A DNA stretch of 64,000 nucleotides from Erythrobacter sp. UBA1916 (lineage in GTDB: Bacteria; Pseudomonadota; Alphaproteobacteria; Sphingomonadales; Sphingomonadaceae): assembly GCA_002337385.1 (NCBI GenBank), contig DDFY01000004.1:109520-173519 (forward strand), written 5' to 3'. This document shows, piece after piece, positions 28,513 through 38,384 of this stretch (position 1 is the first letter of the stretch; every line of letters starts with the position of its first letter). The notes under the pieces were generated by a model, which did not search any database, was not told where the DNA came from, and saw only the letters and a program-made list of their open reading frames with translations. The position numbers and the translations under genes were made by a program.

Positions 28513-28947
28513 TTAACGAGCGGAGTCGGCCGCGTCGCTGGCGAGGCGATCGACCCGCTCGTTTTCCGTATGGCCCGAGTGGCCGCGCACCCAGATCCAC
28601 TTAATATCATGGGTCTTGGCGGCCTCGATCAGGTCATGCCACAGGTCCGCATTGCGCACCGGCTTCTTGCTGGCGTTGACCCAGCCGCGCTTTTGCCAGC
28701 CGTGAATCCACTTGGTCATGCCGTCGATCACGTAGCGGCTGTCGGTATGCAGGTGCACGCGGCACGGTTCGATCAGCGCGCCAAGCGCGCGCAGCACGGC
28801 GGTCATTTCCATGCGGTTGTTGGTGGTGTCAGGCTCGCTGCCCGACAGTTCCTTTTCGTGCGGACCCATCCGCAACAGCGCGCCCCAGCCACCGGGGCCG
28901 GGGTTGCCCTTGCAGGCACCATCGGTGAAAATCTCGACTTCTTTCAC
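28513..28947 (-). CDS. rnhA: Ribonuclease HI
   Basis: RNase HI removes RNA from RNA-DNA hybrids such as R-loops and primers. The 144-residue protein has the catalytic acidic residues Asp9 ([11 protein letters not shown]), Glu47 (NNRMEMTAV), Asp69 ([10 protein letters not shown]) and Asp133 (NERVDRLA), with His123 in the flexible loop. It is the third gene of a run with ispH and thrB, starting 22 bases after thrB. Confidence 0.97.
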   Translation of the reverse strand: MKEVEIFTDGACKGNPGPGGWGALLRMGPHEKELSGSEPDTTNNRMEMTAVLRALGALIEPCRVHLHTDSRYVIDGMTKWIHGWQKRGWVNASKKPVRNADLWHDLIEAAKTHDIKWIWVRGHSGHTENERVDRLASDAADSAR

Positions 28948-28969
28948 GCCATCAATCTCACAGGCCTAC

Positions 28970-29929
28970 TTACTCGGCGAAAATGCCGTCCCCTTCGCGC
29001 CGGTAGAAATCCAGCCGGTGCACAAAGGCCATCGGGTCTTTTCGTGTCACCAACGCATCAGCGGGCGTCTCGATCCAGTCCTGCGCGCGGCTGGATACGA
29101 ACCGGAGCGCCGCCCCTTGCGCAAGCAACGGTAGGGCCTCGCGCTCGTCCTTGCCAAGTTTGCGCACGCTTTCATAGCCTTGGAGCAATGATCGCCCGAT
29201 TTCGGCACGATAACCCAGTCCGTCGGAGGTGAAGCTCCAGGCCGCATGGGTCACGGCCAGATCGTAGGCCATGGCATCGGTGCAGGCGAAGTAGAAGTCG
29301 ATCAGCGCGCTGACCTCGTCGCCGCGCATCAGCACGTTGTCGGGGAAGAGGTCGGAGTGAATGATCGAGCGCGGTAGGTCGCTCGGCCATGCCTCTGCCA
29401 CTTCGCGCGCCTGCGCAATCGTGGCGGGCAGCTGAGGGTCGATCTCGGCCAGGGCCGCCTCGCCGCATTCGGCCAGCACCTGCGCGGATGTTGCCGGGCC
29501 GAGCGTGTTCGCACGGCTGGAAGCAAAGCCCTCGGCGGCAAGGTGCATCTCTGCCAGCACGGTGCCCACATTGTAGGCCTGTCCTTCGGTCGGGTGATCG
29601 ACCGAAACACCGGGCAAAAACTCGATCAGCGCCACGGCCTTGCCGTCGAGCCAGCGGAACGAGGCGCCCTCGCGGTCGTGGATCGTGCGCGGCACCGGGC
29701 AGCCCTTGGCGGCCAGATGGTCGAGCAGATCAAGGAAGAACGGCAGGTCGGAAAGGTCGATCCGCCGTTCGTACATGGTGAGGATGAAGCGTGCGGTGCT
29801 GGTCTCGATCAGCCAGTTCGAATTGGACACGCCCTCGGCGATGCCCTTGGCTGAGACTAGCCCGCCAACGTTGTAATGCGAGATCAGCTCGGCAAGCGTC
29901 TCGGCGGAAAGCTGCGTGTAAACGGCCAA
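28970..29929 (-). CDS. thrB: Homoserine kinase (choline-kinase fold)
   Basis: This is the APH/choline-kinase-fold homoserine kinase common in alphaproteobacteria, which phosphorylates homoserine for threonine synthesis. It is not the GHMP-type ThrB of E. coli. The 319-residue protein has an N-terminal GVSNSNWLIET nucleotide loop, the catalytic HSDLFPDN (His191, Asp193, Asn198) and the IDFYFACTDAMAYDLAV metal segment. It lies ten bases after ispH and 22 before rnhA, a gene order seen in other sphingomonads and rhizobia. Confidence 0.93.
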   Translation of the reverse strand: MAVYTQLSAETLAELISHYNVGGLVSAKGIAEGVSNSNWLIETSTARFILTMYERRIDLSDLPFFLDLLDHLAAKGCPVPRTIHDREGASFRWLDGKAVALIEFLPGVSVDHPTEGQAYNVGTVLAEMHLAAEGFASSRANTLGPATSAQVLAECGEAALAEIDPQLPATIAQAREVAEAWPSDLPRSIIHSDLFPDNVLMRGDEVSALIDFYFACTDAMAYDLAVTHAAWSFTSDGLGYRAEIGRSLLQGYESVRKLGKDEREALPLLAQGAALRFVSSRAQDWIETPADALVTRKDPMAFVHRLDFYRREGDGIFAE

Positions 29930-29938
29930 GGCGCTGCC

Positions 29939-30922
29939 CTATTCGCTGTCGGCGAGTTCGCGCGGAAGCTTGAACACCATTTTTTCTTCGGCGGAAACGA
30001 GTGTGCGCTCTTCAACTTCGCGCCATTCGCCGAGTCGTTCGATCACTTCGCGCACCAGCCGTTCGGGCGCAGAGGCCCCGGCGGTGACGCCGACGGTGCC
30101 CACGCCGTCGAGCCACTCAGGCATGATTTCATCGCCGCGCTCGATCAGCCTTGCGTCGGTGCCGCAGCGTTCAGCCACTTCGACCAGCCGCAGCGAATTT
30201 GACGAGTTGGGCGCGCCGATCACCAGCACCAGATCACTGGCGGGGGCGATCCGCTTCACTGCCGATTGCCGGTTGGAGGTGGCATAGCAGATGTCTTCCG
30301 CCTTCGGCCCCGCGATCTCGGGATAGCGCGCTTCGAGCGCAGCAATGATCTCGGCGGTGTCGTCAACCGAGAGCGTGGTCTGGCTGAGATAGGCGAGCGG
30401 CACGTCCTGCGCGAAGGGCAGGTTGGCCACGTCCGCCACCGTTTCCACCAGCGTCATCTGGCCCGGCTGCACCTGCCCCATGGTGCCGATCACCTCGGGG
30501 TGGCCTTCGTGGCCGATAAAGATGATGTGGCGATCCTTCTCGATCTGTCGTTCGGCCTGACGATGAACCTTGCTCACCAGCGGGCAGGTTGCATCGAGAT
30601 AGATCAGCTTGCGCCGCTCGGCCTCGGCGGGAACGGACTTGGGCACGCCGTGCGCGCTGAACACCACGTGGCCATCGGCGGGCACCTCGTCCAGCTCCTC
30701 CACGAACACCGCGCCCTTGGCGCGCAGGTTCTCGACCACATATTTGTTGTGGACGATCTCGTGGCGGACATAGACCGGCGCGCCATAGCGCTGAAGCGCG
30801 CGCTCGACGATCTCGATGGCCCGGTCGACCCCGGCGCAGAAACCACGCGGGGCGGCGATCAGCACGGTCAGCGGAGGTTTTGCCTCGCCATTGGGCGATT
30901 GGCTTGGAAAGGGGGCGTTCAT
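29939..30922 (-). CDS. ispH: 4-hydroxy-3-methylbut-2-enyl diphosphate reductase
   Basis: IspH is the last enzyme of the MEP isoprenoid pathway, producing IPP and DMAPP with a [4Fe-4S] cluster. The three cluster cysteines are visible: Cys29 ([11 protein letters not shown]), Cys113 ([11 protein letters not shown]) and Cys212 (ICYATSNRQ). Glu138 lies in GHEGHPEV. The protein has 327 residues, the usual length. It heads the ispH-thrB-rnhA run on the minus strand and diverges from a lipoprotein gene. Confidence 0.97.
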   Translation of the reverse strand: MNAPFPSQSPNGEAKPPLTVLIAAPRGFCAGVDRAIEIVERALQRYGAPVYVRHEIVHNKYVVENLRAKGAVFVEELDEVPADGHVVFSAHGVPKSVPAEAERRKLIYLDATCPLVSKVHRQAERQIEKDRHIIFIGHEGHPEVIGTMGQVQPGQMTLVETVADVANLPFAQDVPLAYLSQTTLSVDDTAEIIAALEARYPEIAGPKAEDICYATSNRQSAVKRIAPASDLVLVIGAPNSSNSLRLVEVAERCGTDARLIERGDEIMPEWLDGVGTVGVTAGASAPERLVREVIERLGEWREVEERTLVSAEEKMVFKLPRELADSE

Positions 30923-30998
30923 ATCCCGGCCTCTAGCGCTTGTGACCGCGCTGTGAAAGGGTTAGGGCACCCGCCACCAAGAGATGCGAGGACATTCG

Positions 30999-31649
30999 AT
31001 GCACCCGAGGATTATCGCCACCGGCGCTTTGGCCACACTTATGGCGCTGGCCGGATGCAGGAGCGAGGGCGATATTGTGATCGAGCAGGGCGTGGGCATT
31101 ACCGCGCTGCGCTCGACCTGTCCGGCTGTCGGCGTGCCGATCTACACCGGCGACATCACCACCTTTACGCCCGCCGATGCGCGCACGCTCGATGCGCTCG
31201 ACGTGACCGCCTATATCACCAACGTCCGCGCCACCTGCGATGAGAATGGCGGTCAGGTGTTCACCTCGGCCACCTTCGACGTGGTCGCCAGCCGCGAGGA
31301 CACCGCCGGCGCGCGCACGGTGGAGCTGCCCTATTTCTCGACCGTGGTGCGCGGCAACGACAATGTCGTGGCCAAGCGCATTGGCACGGTGCAGGTCAGC
31401 TTTGCCGACGGTCAGGCGCGGGCACAGGCCAGCGGCACCGCGGAAGCCTGGGTCGACCGGGCCGAGGCGACTTTGCCCGCCGATATCCGTGAGCGCATCA
31501 CGCGCAAGCGCCGCGCGGGCGAGGACGACGCCGCCATCGATCCGCTGACCGAACCCGATGTGCGCGCCGCCGTGGCGAAGGCCACGTTCGAGCTGCTGAT
31601 CGGCTTCCAGCTGACCGAAGAGCAGCTCGCCTACAACGCGACCCGCTAA
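30999..31649 (+). CDS. Hypothetical lipoprotein
   Basis: A 216-residue protein with a signal peptide and lipobox L-A-G-C (Cys20), so it is anchored to the periplasmic face of a membrane. The body is beta-rich and includes YITNVRATCDENGGQVFTSATFDVVA. I do not recognise a named family, though similar lipoproteins precede argS in other sphingomonads as far as I recall. The start is the ATG at 30999 with GAGGA upstream. An ATG five codons earlier is less well placed. argS follows by 42 bases. Confidence 0.75.
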   Translation: MHPRIIATGALATLMALAGCRSEGDIVIEQGVGITALRSTCPAVGVPIYTGDITTFTPADARTLDALDVTAYITNVRATCDENGGQVFTSATFDVVASREDTAGARTVELPYFSTVVRGNDNVVAKRIGTVQVSFADGQARAQASGTAEAWVDRAEATLPADIRERITRKRRAGEDDAAIDPLTEPDVRAAVAKATFELLIGFQLTEEQLAYNATR

Positions 31650-31691
31650 CGCCCGCTGGATATGGGCGCGCGGTTGGGCTAACGGCGCGCC

Positions 31692-33440
31692 ATGTCGGAT
31701 ATTCAAACGCTCTATGCCGCCTTTGCGGCCCGTATCGATGCCGTGCTCTCGGCGCTGGAAGCAGAGGCGGTTCTGCCCGCTGGCGTGAACCGCGCCAATG
31801 TCGCGGTGGAGCCTCCGCGCGACCCCTCGCATGGCGACCTTGCCACCAATGCCGCGATGGTGCTGGCCAAGCCTGCCGCCACCAATCCGCGCGCGCTGGC
31901 CGAGAAGATCGTCGAACACCTGAGTCGCGATCCGGAGATCGTCTCGGCCGAGATCGCCGGGCCGGGCTTCATCAACCTGCGCCTCGACCGCAGGGTCTGG
32001 GAAGAGGAACTAGCCGCGATCGCGTCGCTGGGCAGCGACTATGGCCGCTCGGGCATGGGCGCGGGCACGAGCGTGAACGTCGAATATGTCTCGGCTAATC
32101 CAACTGGCCCGATGCACATGGGCCACTGCCGTGGCGCTGTGGTCGGCGATGCGCTCGCCAACCTGCTGCAATATGCCGGTCACGCGGTGACGAAGGAATA
32201 TTACGTCAACGACGCGGGCAGCCAGGTCGATACGCTCGCCCGCTCGGCGCACCTGCGTTATCGTGAGGCGCTTGGCGAGGATATCGGAGAGATCCCGGCG
32301 GGGATGTATCCGGGCGAATATCTCAAACCCATCGGCAAGATGCTGGCCGACGAATTCGGCGATACCTACCGTGATGCGCCCGAAAGCGAATGGCTGCTGC
32401 TGTTCCGGGGCAAGGCGGTCGCCGCGATGATGGACCAGATTCGCGCCGACCTCGCGATGCTGGGCATCAAGCACGATGTCTTTTCCTCGGAGGCCGAATT
32501 GCAGGCGGCGGGCAAGCCCGAGCAGGCCGAAGAATGGCTGCGCGCGCACGATCTGGTCTACGATGGCGTGCTTGAAGCGCCCAAGGGCAAGGCCCCGCCG
32601 GAAGACTGGGAGCCGGTCGAACTGCCGCTGTTCCGCAGCACCAAGTTCGGCGACGATCAGGACCGCCCGATCAAGAAGAGCGACGGCAAGTGGACCTATT
32701 TCGGCGCTGACCTCGCCTATCACATGCAGAAGGCCGAAAGCGCCGATGCGCTGATCGACATCTGGGGCGCGGACCATGCCGGCACGGTCAAGCGGATCAA
32801 GGCCGCCGTCGCCGCTCTCGCCGAGGGCGAGGGCAAGGTGATCCCGTTCGACGTCAAACTGGTGCAGATGGTGCAGCTGCTGCGCGATGGCCAGCCGGCC
32901 AAAATGTCCAAGCGTTCCGGCAACTTCGTCACCATTGCCGATATGGTGGAAGAGGTCGGCAAGGACGTGGTGCGGTTCTCGATGCTGACCCGCAAGCCCG
33001 ATGCGCAGATGGACTTCGACTTCGTGAAAGTGGTGGAGACCAGCAAGGACAACCCGGTCTTCTACGTGCAATATGCCCATGCCCGGATCTGCTCGATCCT
33101 GCGCCGCGCGGCGGAGGAAGGCGTGGAGCCGCTGGCCGATCAGGCCGCCTTGCTGGGCGAAGACGAACTGGCGCTGATCAAGCTTGCCGCCCAGTTCCCG
33201 CGCGAGGTGGAGGCCGCCGCACGCGCGCGTGAGCCGCACCGGATCGCCTTTTACCTCTACGAACTGGCCGGAGCGCTCCACGGCTGGTGGAACATGGGTA
33301 ACGATGATCCCGAAAAACGCATCATCGTGGCACAGAATTTAAAGGTCTCTGGGGCAAGGCTTTTCCTCGCAGTGCAGATCGGGCAGATTGTCCGTAACGG
33401 CCTCGCCATTCTTGGAGTGGAGGCGGTGGAGGAGTTGTAG
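31692..33440 (+). CDS. argS: Arginyl-tRNA synthetase
   Basis: Class I aminoacyl-tRNA synthetase that charges tRNA-Arg. The 582-residue protein has the N-terminal Add-1 domain, the HIGH-type motif HMGH (142-145) in [14 protein letters not shown], and KMSKRSG (404-410) as the KMSKS-like motif, followed by the DALR anticodon-binding domain to the C-terminus. It is followed after three bases by the SPOR gene, so the two are almost certainly co-transcribed. Confidence 0.97.
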   Translation: MSDIQTLYAAFAARIDAVLSALEAEAVLPAGVNRANVAVEPPRDPSHGDLATNAAMVLAKPAATNPRALAEKIVEHLSRDPEIVSAEIAGPGFINLRLDRRVWEEELAAIASLGSDYGRSGMGAGTSVNVEYVSANPTGPMHMGHCRGAVVGDALANLLQYAGHAVTKEYYVNDAGSQVDTLARSAHLRYREALGEDIGEIPAGMYPGEYLKPIGKMLADEFGDTYRDAPESEWLLLFRGKAVAAMMDQIRADLAMLGIKHDVFSSEAELQAAGKPEQAEEWLRAHDLVYDGVLEAPKGKAPPEDWEPVELPLFRSTKFGDDQDRPIKKSDGKWTYFGADLAYHMQKAESADALIDIWGADHAGTVKRIKAAVAALAEGEGKVIPFDVKLVQMVQLLRDGQPAKMSKRSGNFVTIADMVEEVGKDVVRFSMLTRKPDAQMDFDFVKVVETSKDNPVFYVQYAHARICSILRRAAEEGVEPLADQAALLGEDELALIKLAAQFPREVEAAARAREPHRIAFYLYELAGALHGWWNMGNDDPEKRIIVAQNLKVSGARLFLAVQIGQIVRNGLAILGVEAVEEL

Positions 33441-33443
33441 GTA

Positions 33444-34250
33444 ATGAGTACTGGTGGCGATGATCGGAACTTGAGCGGCGCCTCCGATCAGTCGGGCAGC
33501 GAGAATGACGCAAGCCCGACCGGAGGCGAAATCGCACCTGAGCAAACTACCGTCGAATCGACTGGCGAGCCCAGCGAGGATGGTGCTCCCGAACAGCCGT
33601 TGATGATCGACGATATGGACGAGCGGCTGCCGTGGCTCGAATCGGACGAGGACTATGACGAGGGTGGGGTCGATGTTGGTCGGCTGGTGGCGCTCGTGGT
33701 GGTGGCGCTGGCTGCGCTGCTCGGCCTGCTTGCCCTGCTGTGGTTCCTTTCGCAGCCCGCTGACGATGGTGAGAAACTGCCCGAAGGCAGCACGATCGAG
33801 GCTCCTGATGAGCCCTACCGTACCGCGCCCGACGATCCCGGCGGGACCGAGGTGGCAGGCACCGGCGACATGAGCTTCGAAGTCGGCGAAGGCCAGAGCC
33901 GCGATTCGCAACTCGCAAGCAGCGACAACGCAACTCCGAGCCTCGATCGCACGCAGGGCGAGGGGACGGCAACGGCTACCCCGACACCGACGCCTTCTGC
34001 GACCAGCAGTGTCAGCGGTGTGCCGATCCAGGTTGCCGCCTATTCCAACCGCAAGCGCGCGGAAGAGGGCTGGGTCGATGTGCGCAACCGCTACGAAGCG
34101 CTCAGCGGCCTCAAGCACCGGATCGAGGAAGCCGTGGTTGACGGAGCGACCGTCTATCGCCTGCAGGCGATGGCCAGCTCCAGCGCGGCTGCCGAGGAGG
34201 CGTGCCGTTCGGTCCGCGCCGCTGGCGGCGACTGCCAGGTAAAGCGCTAA
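33444..34250 (+). CDS. SPOR-domain membrane protein
   Basis: A 268-residue inner-membrane protein. Residues 1-75 are acidic and disordered in the cytoplasm, a single helix spans about 81-102, a Pro/Thr/Ser-rich linker follows, and the C-terminal SPOR domain (about 190-268, VPIQVAAYSNRKRAEEGWVDV ... YRLQAMASSSAAAEEAC) binds denuded glycan strands. SPOR proteins gather at the septum, so a division or cell-wall role is likely. The argS-SPOR-nagZ-scpAB order is common in alphaproteobacteria. A hairpin follows the stop. Confidence 0.9.
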   Translation: MSTGGDDRNLSGASDQSGSENDASPTGGEIAPEQTTVESTGEPSEDGAPEQPLMIDDMDERLPWLESDEDYDEGGVDVGRLVALVVVALAALLGLLALLWFLSQPADDGEKLPEGSTIEAPDEPYRTAPDDPGGTEVAGTGDMSFEVGEGQSRDSQLASSDNATPSLDRTQGEGTATATPTPTPSATSSVSGVPIQVAAYSNRKRAEEGWVDVRNRYEALSGLKHRIEEAVVDGATVYRLQAMASSSAAAEEACRSVRAAGGDCQVKR

Positions 34251-34258
34251 GCAAGTTA

Positions 34259-34282
34259 CGGGCGGGGATTTTTCCCCGCCCG
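34259..34282. terminator. Strong hairpin after the SPOR gene, no T tract
   Basis: A 10-bp stem CGGGCGGGGA/TCCCCGCCCG (34259-34268 and 34273-34282) closes a TTTT loop. No T run follows on either strand, so intrinsic termination would be partial at best. It may reduce read-through into nagZ or stabilise the argS-SPOR mRNA. Confidence 0.5.
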
Positions 34283-34327
34283 CACCGCCTGCCCACTTGC
34301 CCAAAAGCGCGCTTTCGTGCGTAAGCT

Positions 34328-35350
34328 ATGGGCATGATCCCGGCTATCTTCGGCTGTTCCGGTCTTACCCTGACCGATGACGAGCGCGCTTTCTTCCGCG
34401 AATGCGACCCGGCGGGCTACATCCTGTTCGGGCGCAACGTGGGCAATCGCGAACAGGTGCGTGCGCTGACCGGCGAGTTGCGCGCACTGCACGGGCGCGA
34501 CCATTTGCTGATCTCGATTGATCAGGAAGGCGGACGCGTGGCGCGGATGACGCCGCCCACCTGGACCGCTTTCCCGCCCGGTGCCCGGTTTGCCGAACTG
34601 TATCAGCTGGCCCCCGCCAGCGCGATCGAGGCCGCGCGCGCCAATGCCGAGGCGCTGGCGCTCGATCTTGCCGAGGTCGGCATCACGGTCGACTATCTGC
34701 CCTTGCTCGACGTGCGGCAGGAAGGCACGCACGACGTGATCGGCGACCGCGCGCTGGGCAGCGAACCGATGCAGGTGGCGGCGCTTGGCCGGGCAGTGCT
34801 CGATGGCCTTGCGCGCGGCGGGGTGACCGGCTGCGTCAAGCATATGCCGGGCCATGGCCGCGCTACGGTCGACAGCCACAAGGATTTGCCGGTGGTGGAG
34901 GCGAGCGCCGAGGAGCTGGAGCGTGACCTCGCACCGTTCCGCAGCCTGGCCGATGCGCCGATCGGGATGTCGGCACACATCCGTTACATGGCGTGGGACG
35001 CGGACAATCCTGCCACGCTTTCGCGCACGGTGATTGACGAGATCATTCGCGGCGAAATCGGCTTTTCCGGCCTGCTGCTGACCGACGATATCGACATGGA
35101 GGCGCTTTACGGGAGCGTGCCCGAACGCTCCGAACGCGCGATTGCGGCGGGCTGCGATGTGGTGCTCAACTGCTGGGCCAAGATGGATGACATGGTCGGC
35201 ACTGCCGAGCGCCTGCCCGCTATCTCGGATGCGGCGCGTGGACGGCTCGATGCGGCGCTGGCCGTGCCGCAGGTGGCTGACTTTGCGCGTCGTGAAGACT
35301 TGCTGGCAAAGCGCGACAGCCTGCTGGCGCTCGCCGAGGAGCGGGCATGA
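34328..35350 (+). CDS. nagZ: Beta-N-acetylhexosaminidase
   Basis: NagZ (GH3) removes N-acetylglucosamine from anhydro-muropeptides in cytoplasmic peptidoglycan recycling. The 340-residue protein has the GH3 signature KHMPGHGRATVDSHKDLP (171-188), with the Lys-His substrate pair and the catalytic His in the Asp-His dyad, and the catalytic Asp of LLLTDDIDMEAL near 253. The start is ATG 34328, with ATG 34334 as an alternative; neither has a strong ribosome site. The stop overlaps scpA by ATGA. Confidence 0.95.
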   Translation: MGMIPAIFGCSGLTLTDDERAFFRECDPAGYILFGRNVGNREQVRALTGELRALHGRDHLLISIDQEGGRVARMTPPTWTAFPPGARFAELYQLAPASAIEAARANAEALALDLAEVGITVDYLPLLDVRQEGTHDVIGDRALGSEPMQVAALGRAVLDGLARGGVTGCVKHMPGHGRATVDSHKDLPVVEASAEELERDLAPFRSLADAPIGMSAHIRYMAWDADNPATLSRTVIDEIIRGEIGFSGLLLTDDIDMEALYGSVPERSERAIAAGCDVVLNCWAKMDDMVGTAERLPAISDAARGRLDAALAVPQVADFARREDLLAKRDSLLALAEERA

Positions 35351-36147
35351 GCGAACCGGGAGCCGCGAATGCTTCGCCTGCCGATGACGACTGGGCCGGC
35401 CCCGCTGCTCCGAGCGCGCATGACGAGGACGCGCTCTACCTCGAACTCGATGGCTGGGAAGGCCCGCTTGACCTGCTGCTCGATCTGGCGCGGAGGCAGA
35501 AGGTCGATCTGAAGGCCATTTCGATCCTCGAACTGGTTGATCAGTACATCGCCTATATCGAGCAGGCCGAAGCGCTGAAGCTGGAGATCGCCGCCGACTA
35601 CCTCGTGATGGCCTCGTGGCTGGCCTATCTCAAGAGCGCGCTGCTGCTCCCACGCGAGGAGCAGGAAGACCCGAGCCCTGAGGAACTGGCGCTCAGGCTG
35701 CAGCTGCGGCTGCAACGGCTGGGCGCGATGCGCGAGGCGGCAGCGCGGCTCATGGCGGGCGACCGGCTAGGCCGCGACGTTTTCGCGCGCGGTGCACCGG
35801 AAGGGCTGCGGGTGCTCACCAAAAGCGCCTGGAGCTGCGACTGGTACGATCTCATCAACGCCTATGGCCAGATCAAGCTGCGCAACGAACCAGCGGTGCA
35901 CATGGTCCGCGAACGCCCGGTGATGAGCCTCGATACGGCGATTGAGCGCGTCGCCGCCATGCTCGGGGTGACACGCGACTGGCTTGAACTGCGTAGTTTT
36001 CTGCCCGCCCAGGCCGATCCGCGCCTGAAGCGCTCGGCGCTGGCCTCCAGCTTTGTCGCCGCGCTGGAGCTTGCGCGCACGGGGCGGGCGGAACTGCGGC
36101 AGGAGGCGACCTACGGCCCGCTCCATCTGCGCCGGATGGTGTCATGA
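35347..36147 (+). CDS. scpA: Segregation and condensation protein A
   Basis: ScpA is the kleisin subunit that joins Smc and ScpB in chromosome condensation and segregation. The 266-residue protein has the family pattern: LELDGWEGPLDLLLDLARRQKVDLKAISILELVDQYIAYIE, then SALLLPREEQEDPSPEELALRLQLRLQRL. It overlaps nagZ and scpB by ATGA junctions, so nagZ-scpA-scpB is a single coupled transcript. The smc gene is not in the window. Confidence 0.95.
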   Translation: MSEPGAANASPADDDWAGPAAPSAHDEDALYLELDGWEGPLDLLLDLARRQKVDLKAISILELVDQYIAYIEQAEALKLEIAADYLVMASWLAYLKSALLLPREEQEDPSPEELALRLQLRLQRLGAMREAAARLMAGDRLGRDVFARGAPEGLRVLTKSAWSCDWYDLINAYGQIKLRNEPAVHMVRERPVMSLDTAIERVAAMLGVTRDWLELRSFLPAQADPRLKRSALASSFVAALELARTGRAELRQEATYGPLHLRRMVS

Positions 36148-36758
36148 GCGATTCGCCCCCTCCCGACGACTTGGTGCGCGCGGTCGAGGCTTGCCTGTTC
36201 GCGGCGGAAGAGCCGCTGACCAAGGATCAGATTTCCACCCACCTCGAAGGCGCAGCGGTCGGCGCGGCGCTGGCCGAGCTGGCCGATCACTATGCTGAGC
36301 GCGGCGTGCGGCTGGTCGAGCGGGGCGGGCGCTGGCAATTCCAGACCGCGCCCGATCTTGCCCACCTGCTGCGGCGCGAGCGCGAGCAGGTCCGCCGCCT
36401 GAGTCGCGCCGCCACCGAGGTGCTTGCCATCGTCGCCTATCACGAGCCGGTCAGCCGCGCCGAGATCGAGGCGATCCGCGGGGTGCAGACCTCTTCGGGC
36501 ACGCTCGACGTGTTGATGGAGGCGGGCTGGGTGCGCTCGGTGGGGCGGCGCGAGGTGCCGGGGCGGCCGCTGATCTATGCCACGACGCCTGAATTCCTCA
36601 GCCACTTCGGCCTTGCCAGCCGCCGCGATCTGCCCGGCATCGACGAGCTGAAGGCCGCGGGCCTGCTCGATCCGGTCGACGAGGCCTATAACGAGATGAT
36701 GGCCTTTGACGACGATGGGGATGAAGGCAGCGAGAAGGACGAGGATTCTTCGTCCTGA
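36144..36758 (+). CDS. scpB: Segregation and condensation protein B
   Basis: ScpB forms a winged-helix dimer that binds ScpA. The 204-residue protein has two winged-helix regions (VRAVEACLFAAEEPLTKDQISTHL; AATEVLAIVAYHEPVSRAEIEAIRG) and the GRREVPGRPLIYATTPEFLSHFGL signature. The C-terminal 20 residues are acidic and serine-rich. It overlaps scpA by four bases. tatA starts 73 bases later and may have its own promoter, although no convincing -35/-10 pair is visible. Confidence 0.95.
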   Translation: MSDSPPPDDLVRAVEACLFAAEEPLTKDQISTHLEGAAVGAALAELADHYAERGVRLVERGGRWQFQTAPDLAHLLRREREQVRRLSRAATEVLAIVAYHEPVSRAEIEAIRGVQTSSGTLDVLMEAGWVRSVGRREVPGRPLIYATTPEFLSHFGLASRRDLPGIDELKAAGLLDPVDEAYNEMMAFDDDGDEGSEKDEDSSS

Positions 36759-36831
36759 CCGCTTGCGGCGCTGGCCATGCGGCTTTCGGCTCCCTATAAG
36801 AGAGAGCGTCCTCTAACCGAAGAGTAGTGTC

Positions 36832-37074
36832 ATGGGTCTTAGTGTCTGGCAGATTGCCATCATCGCCGTTGTCGTGCTCGTCCTGTTCGGGCGTGGCCGC
36901 ATTTCCGAAATGATGGGGGATTTCGGCAAGGGCATTTCCAGCTTCAAGAAGGGCATGAGCGAAGACGTCGACCAGCCGGCTGAAAAGCCTGCCGGCCAGA
37001 TCGGTGCGCCTTCCGCCGATAGCGCCGGGGAACCGGTCGACAGTGCCAAGGCGACCGACAAGACCGCTTCCTGA
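36832..37074 (+). CDS. tatA: Sec-independent translocase protein TatA
   Basis: TatA forms the pore or patch of the twin-arginine translocase. The 80-residue protein has an N-terminal membrane helix (about 4-20), the FG hinge (residues 19-20), an amphipathic helix (RGRISEMMGDFGKGISSFKKGM) and a disordered tail. It heads tatABC, directly after nagZ-scpAB, a standard alphaproteobacterial arrangement. Confidence 0.95.
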   Translation: MGLSVWQIAIIAVVVLVLFGRGRISEMMGDFGKGISSFKKGMSEDVDQPAEKPAGQIGAPSADSAGEPVDSAKATDKTAS

Positions 37075-37103
37075 TTCGAGAAGCGGCATGAAGGTCCGCT
37101 GAC

Positions 37104-37517
37104 ATGTTCGACATTGGTGCTGCAGAACTGCTCGTCATCGTCATTGTGGCGGTGATCGTGATCGGTCCCAAGGACCTGCCGCTGGCCATGCGCACGGCAG
37201 GCCGGTGGATCGGCAAGATGCGCAAGATTTCCAGCCATTTCCGCAGCGGTATCGACACTATGGTGCGCGAGGCCGAGCTGGAGGACATGGAGAAGAAGTG
37301 GAAAGAGCAGAACGCCCGGATCATGCGTGAGCATCCGCAAGGCGGCCCCAAGGAGATGGAGCCGACCGGCGCCTATCCGCCCCCTGCACAAACACCAGCA
37401 CCAGCACCTGTTCCCGCTGAAGGCTCGGCGGAAAGCGCGAAGCCGGTGGATTCTGCGCCTGTATCGGCTCCTGCGCCCACGACGGACAGCACCATGAAGC
37501 CAGGCGATCAGACCTGA
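37104..37517 (+). CDS. tatB: Sec-independent translocase protein TatB
   Basis: TatB joins TatC in binding twin-arginine signal peptides. The 137-residue protein begins MFDIGAAELLVIVIVAVIVIGPKDLP, with the conserved glutamate in the membrane helix and the GPKDLP hinge that distinguishes TatB from TatA, then an amphipathic helix and a Pro/Ala-rich tail. It lies 29 bases after tatA and two bases before tatC. Confidence 0.95.
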   Translation: MFDIGAAELLVIVIVAVIVIGPKDLPLAMRTAGRWIGKMRKISSHFRSGIDTMVREAELEDMEKKWKEQNARIMREHPQGGPKEMEPTGAYPPPAQTPAPAPVPAEGSAESAKPVDSAPVSAPAPTTDSTMKPGDQT

Positions 37518-37519
37518 TC

Positions 37520-38374
37520 ATGGCATTTTCGATCAAGGATCTCGACGAATCGCAGGCTCCGCTGCTCGAACACCTGATCGAGCTGCGTGGGCGGCTTGTG
37601 CGCGCGCTGATCGCGTTCTGCATTGCCTTTGCGATTTGCTTCTACTTTGCCGATCCGATTCTCGGCTTCCTGATCCAGCCGCTGAAAAACGCCTTCCCCG
37701 ATGGCGAAGGCCAGCTGATCTTCACTAAGCTTTACGAGGTCTTCTTCGTGGAGCTGAAGGTGGCAGTGTTCGCCGGGTTCTGCCTTAGCTTCCCGGTCAT
37801 CGCCAACCAGCTTTGGGCCTTCGTGGCACCGGGGCTCTATGCGCGTGAGAAGAAGGCCTTCCTGCCCTTTCTCATCGCCACCCCCGTGCTGTTCACCATG
37901 GGCGCGGCGCTCGCTTACTATGTGGTGATGCCGACGGCCTTCACCTGGTTCCTCGGCTTCGAGGGCGAGGCGGGTGGCCTGAAGATCGAGGCGCTGCCGA
38001 GCGCGAACGAATATCTCTCGCTGGTGATGCAGTTCATCCTCGCTTTCGGGGCGAGCTTCCTGCTGCCGGTGCTGCTGATGCTGCTGCACACGGCGGGCAT
38101 TCTGGAGCGGGCACAGCTGGCCAAGGCGCGGCGCTATGTCATCGTGGCGGTGTTCGCCTTGTCTGCGATCATCACGCCGCCCGATCCCGGCTCGCAGCTG
38201 TTGCTGGCGGTTCCGCTGATAATCCTGTTCGAGGGCTCGCTGTTGCTGATGCGCATCGTGGAGAAGAAGCGCGTGGCGGAGGATGACGCGGAACCCGAGG
38301 AGAGCGCCACTCCAACGCCAGCCGCGAGCGCCGAGCAAGCGCCCCCCGAATTCGGCGACCGCGACCTCCAGTAA
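37520..38374 (+). CDS. tatC: Sec-independent translocase protein TatC
   Basis: TatC is the six-helix membrane receptor for twin-arginine signals. The 284-residue protein has the N-terminal motif SQAPLLEHLIELRGRLVRALI, with the conserved HL.ELR, and six hydrophobic segments, ending in a cytoplasmic Ala/Pro/Glu-rich tail. It closes the tat operon and converges with the amidohydrolase gene, ten bases away and without a visible terminator. Confidence 0.96.
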   Translation: MAFSIKDLDESQAPLLEHLIELRGRLVRALIAFCIAFAICFYFADPILGFLIQPLKNAFPDGEGQLIFTKLYEVFFVELKVAVFAGFCLSFPVIANQLWAFVAPGLYAREKKAFLPFLIATPVLFTMGAALAYYVVMPTAFTWFLGFEGEAGGLKIEALPSANEYLSLVMQFILAFGASFLLPVLLMLLHTAGILERAQLAKARRYVIVAVFALSAIITPPDPGSQLLLAVPLIILFEGSLLLMRIVEKKRVAEDDAEPEESATPTPAASAEQAPPEFGDRDLQ

Positions 38375-38384
38375 ATAGCGCGGC

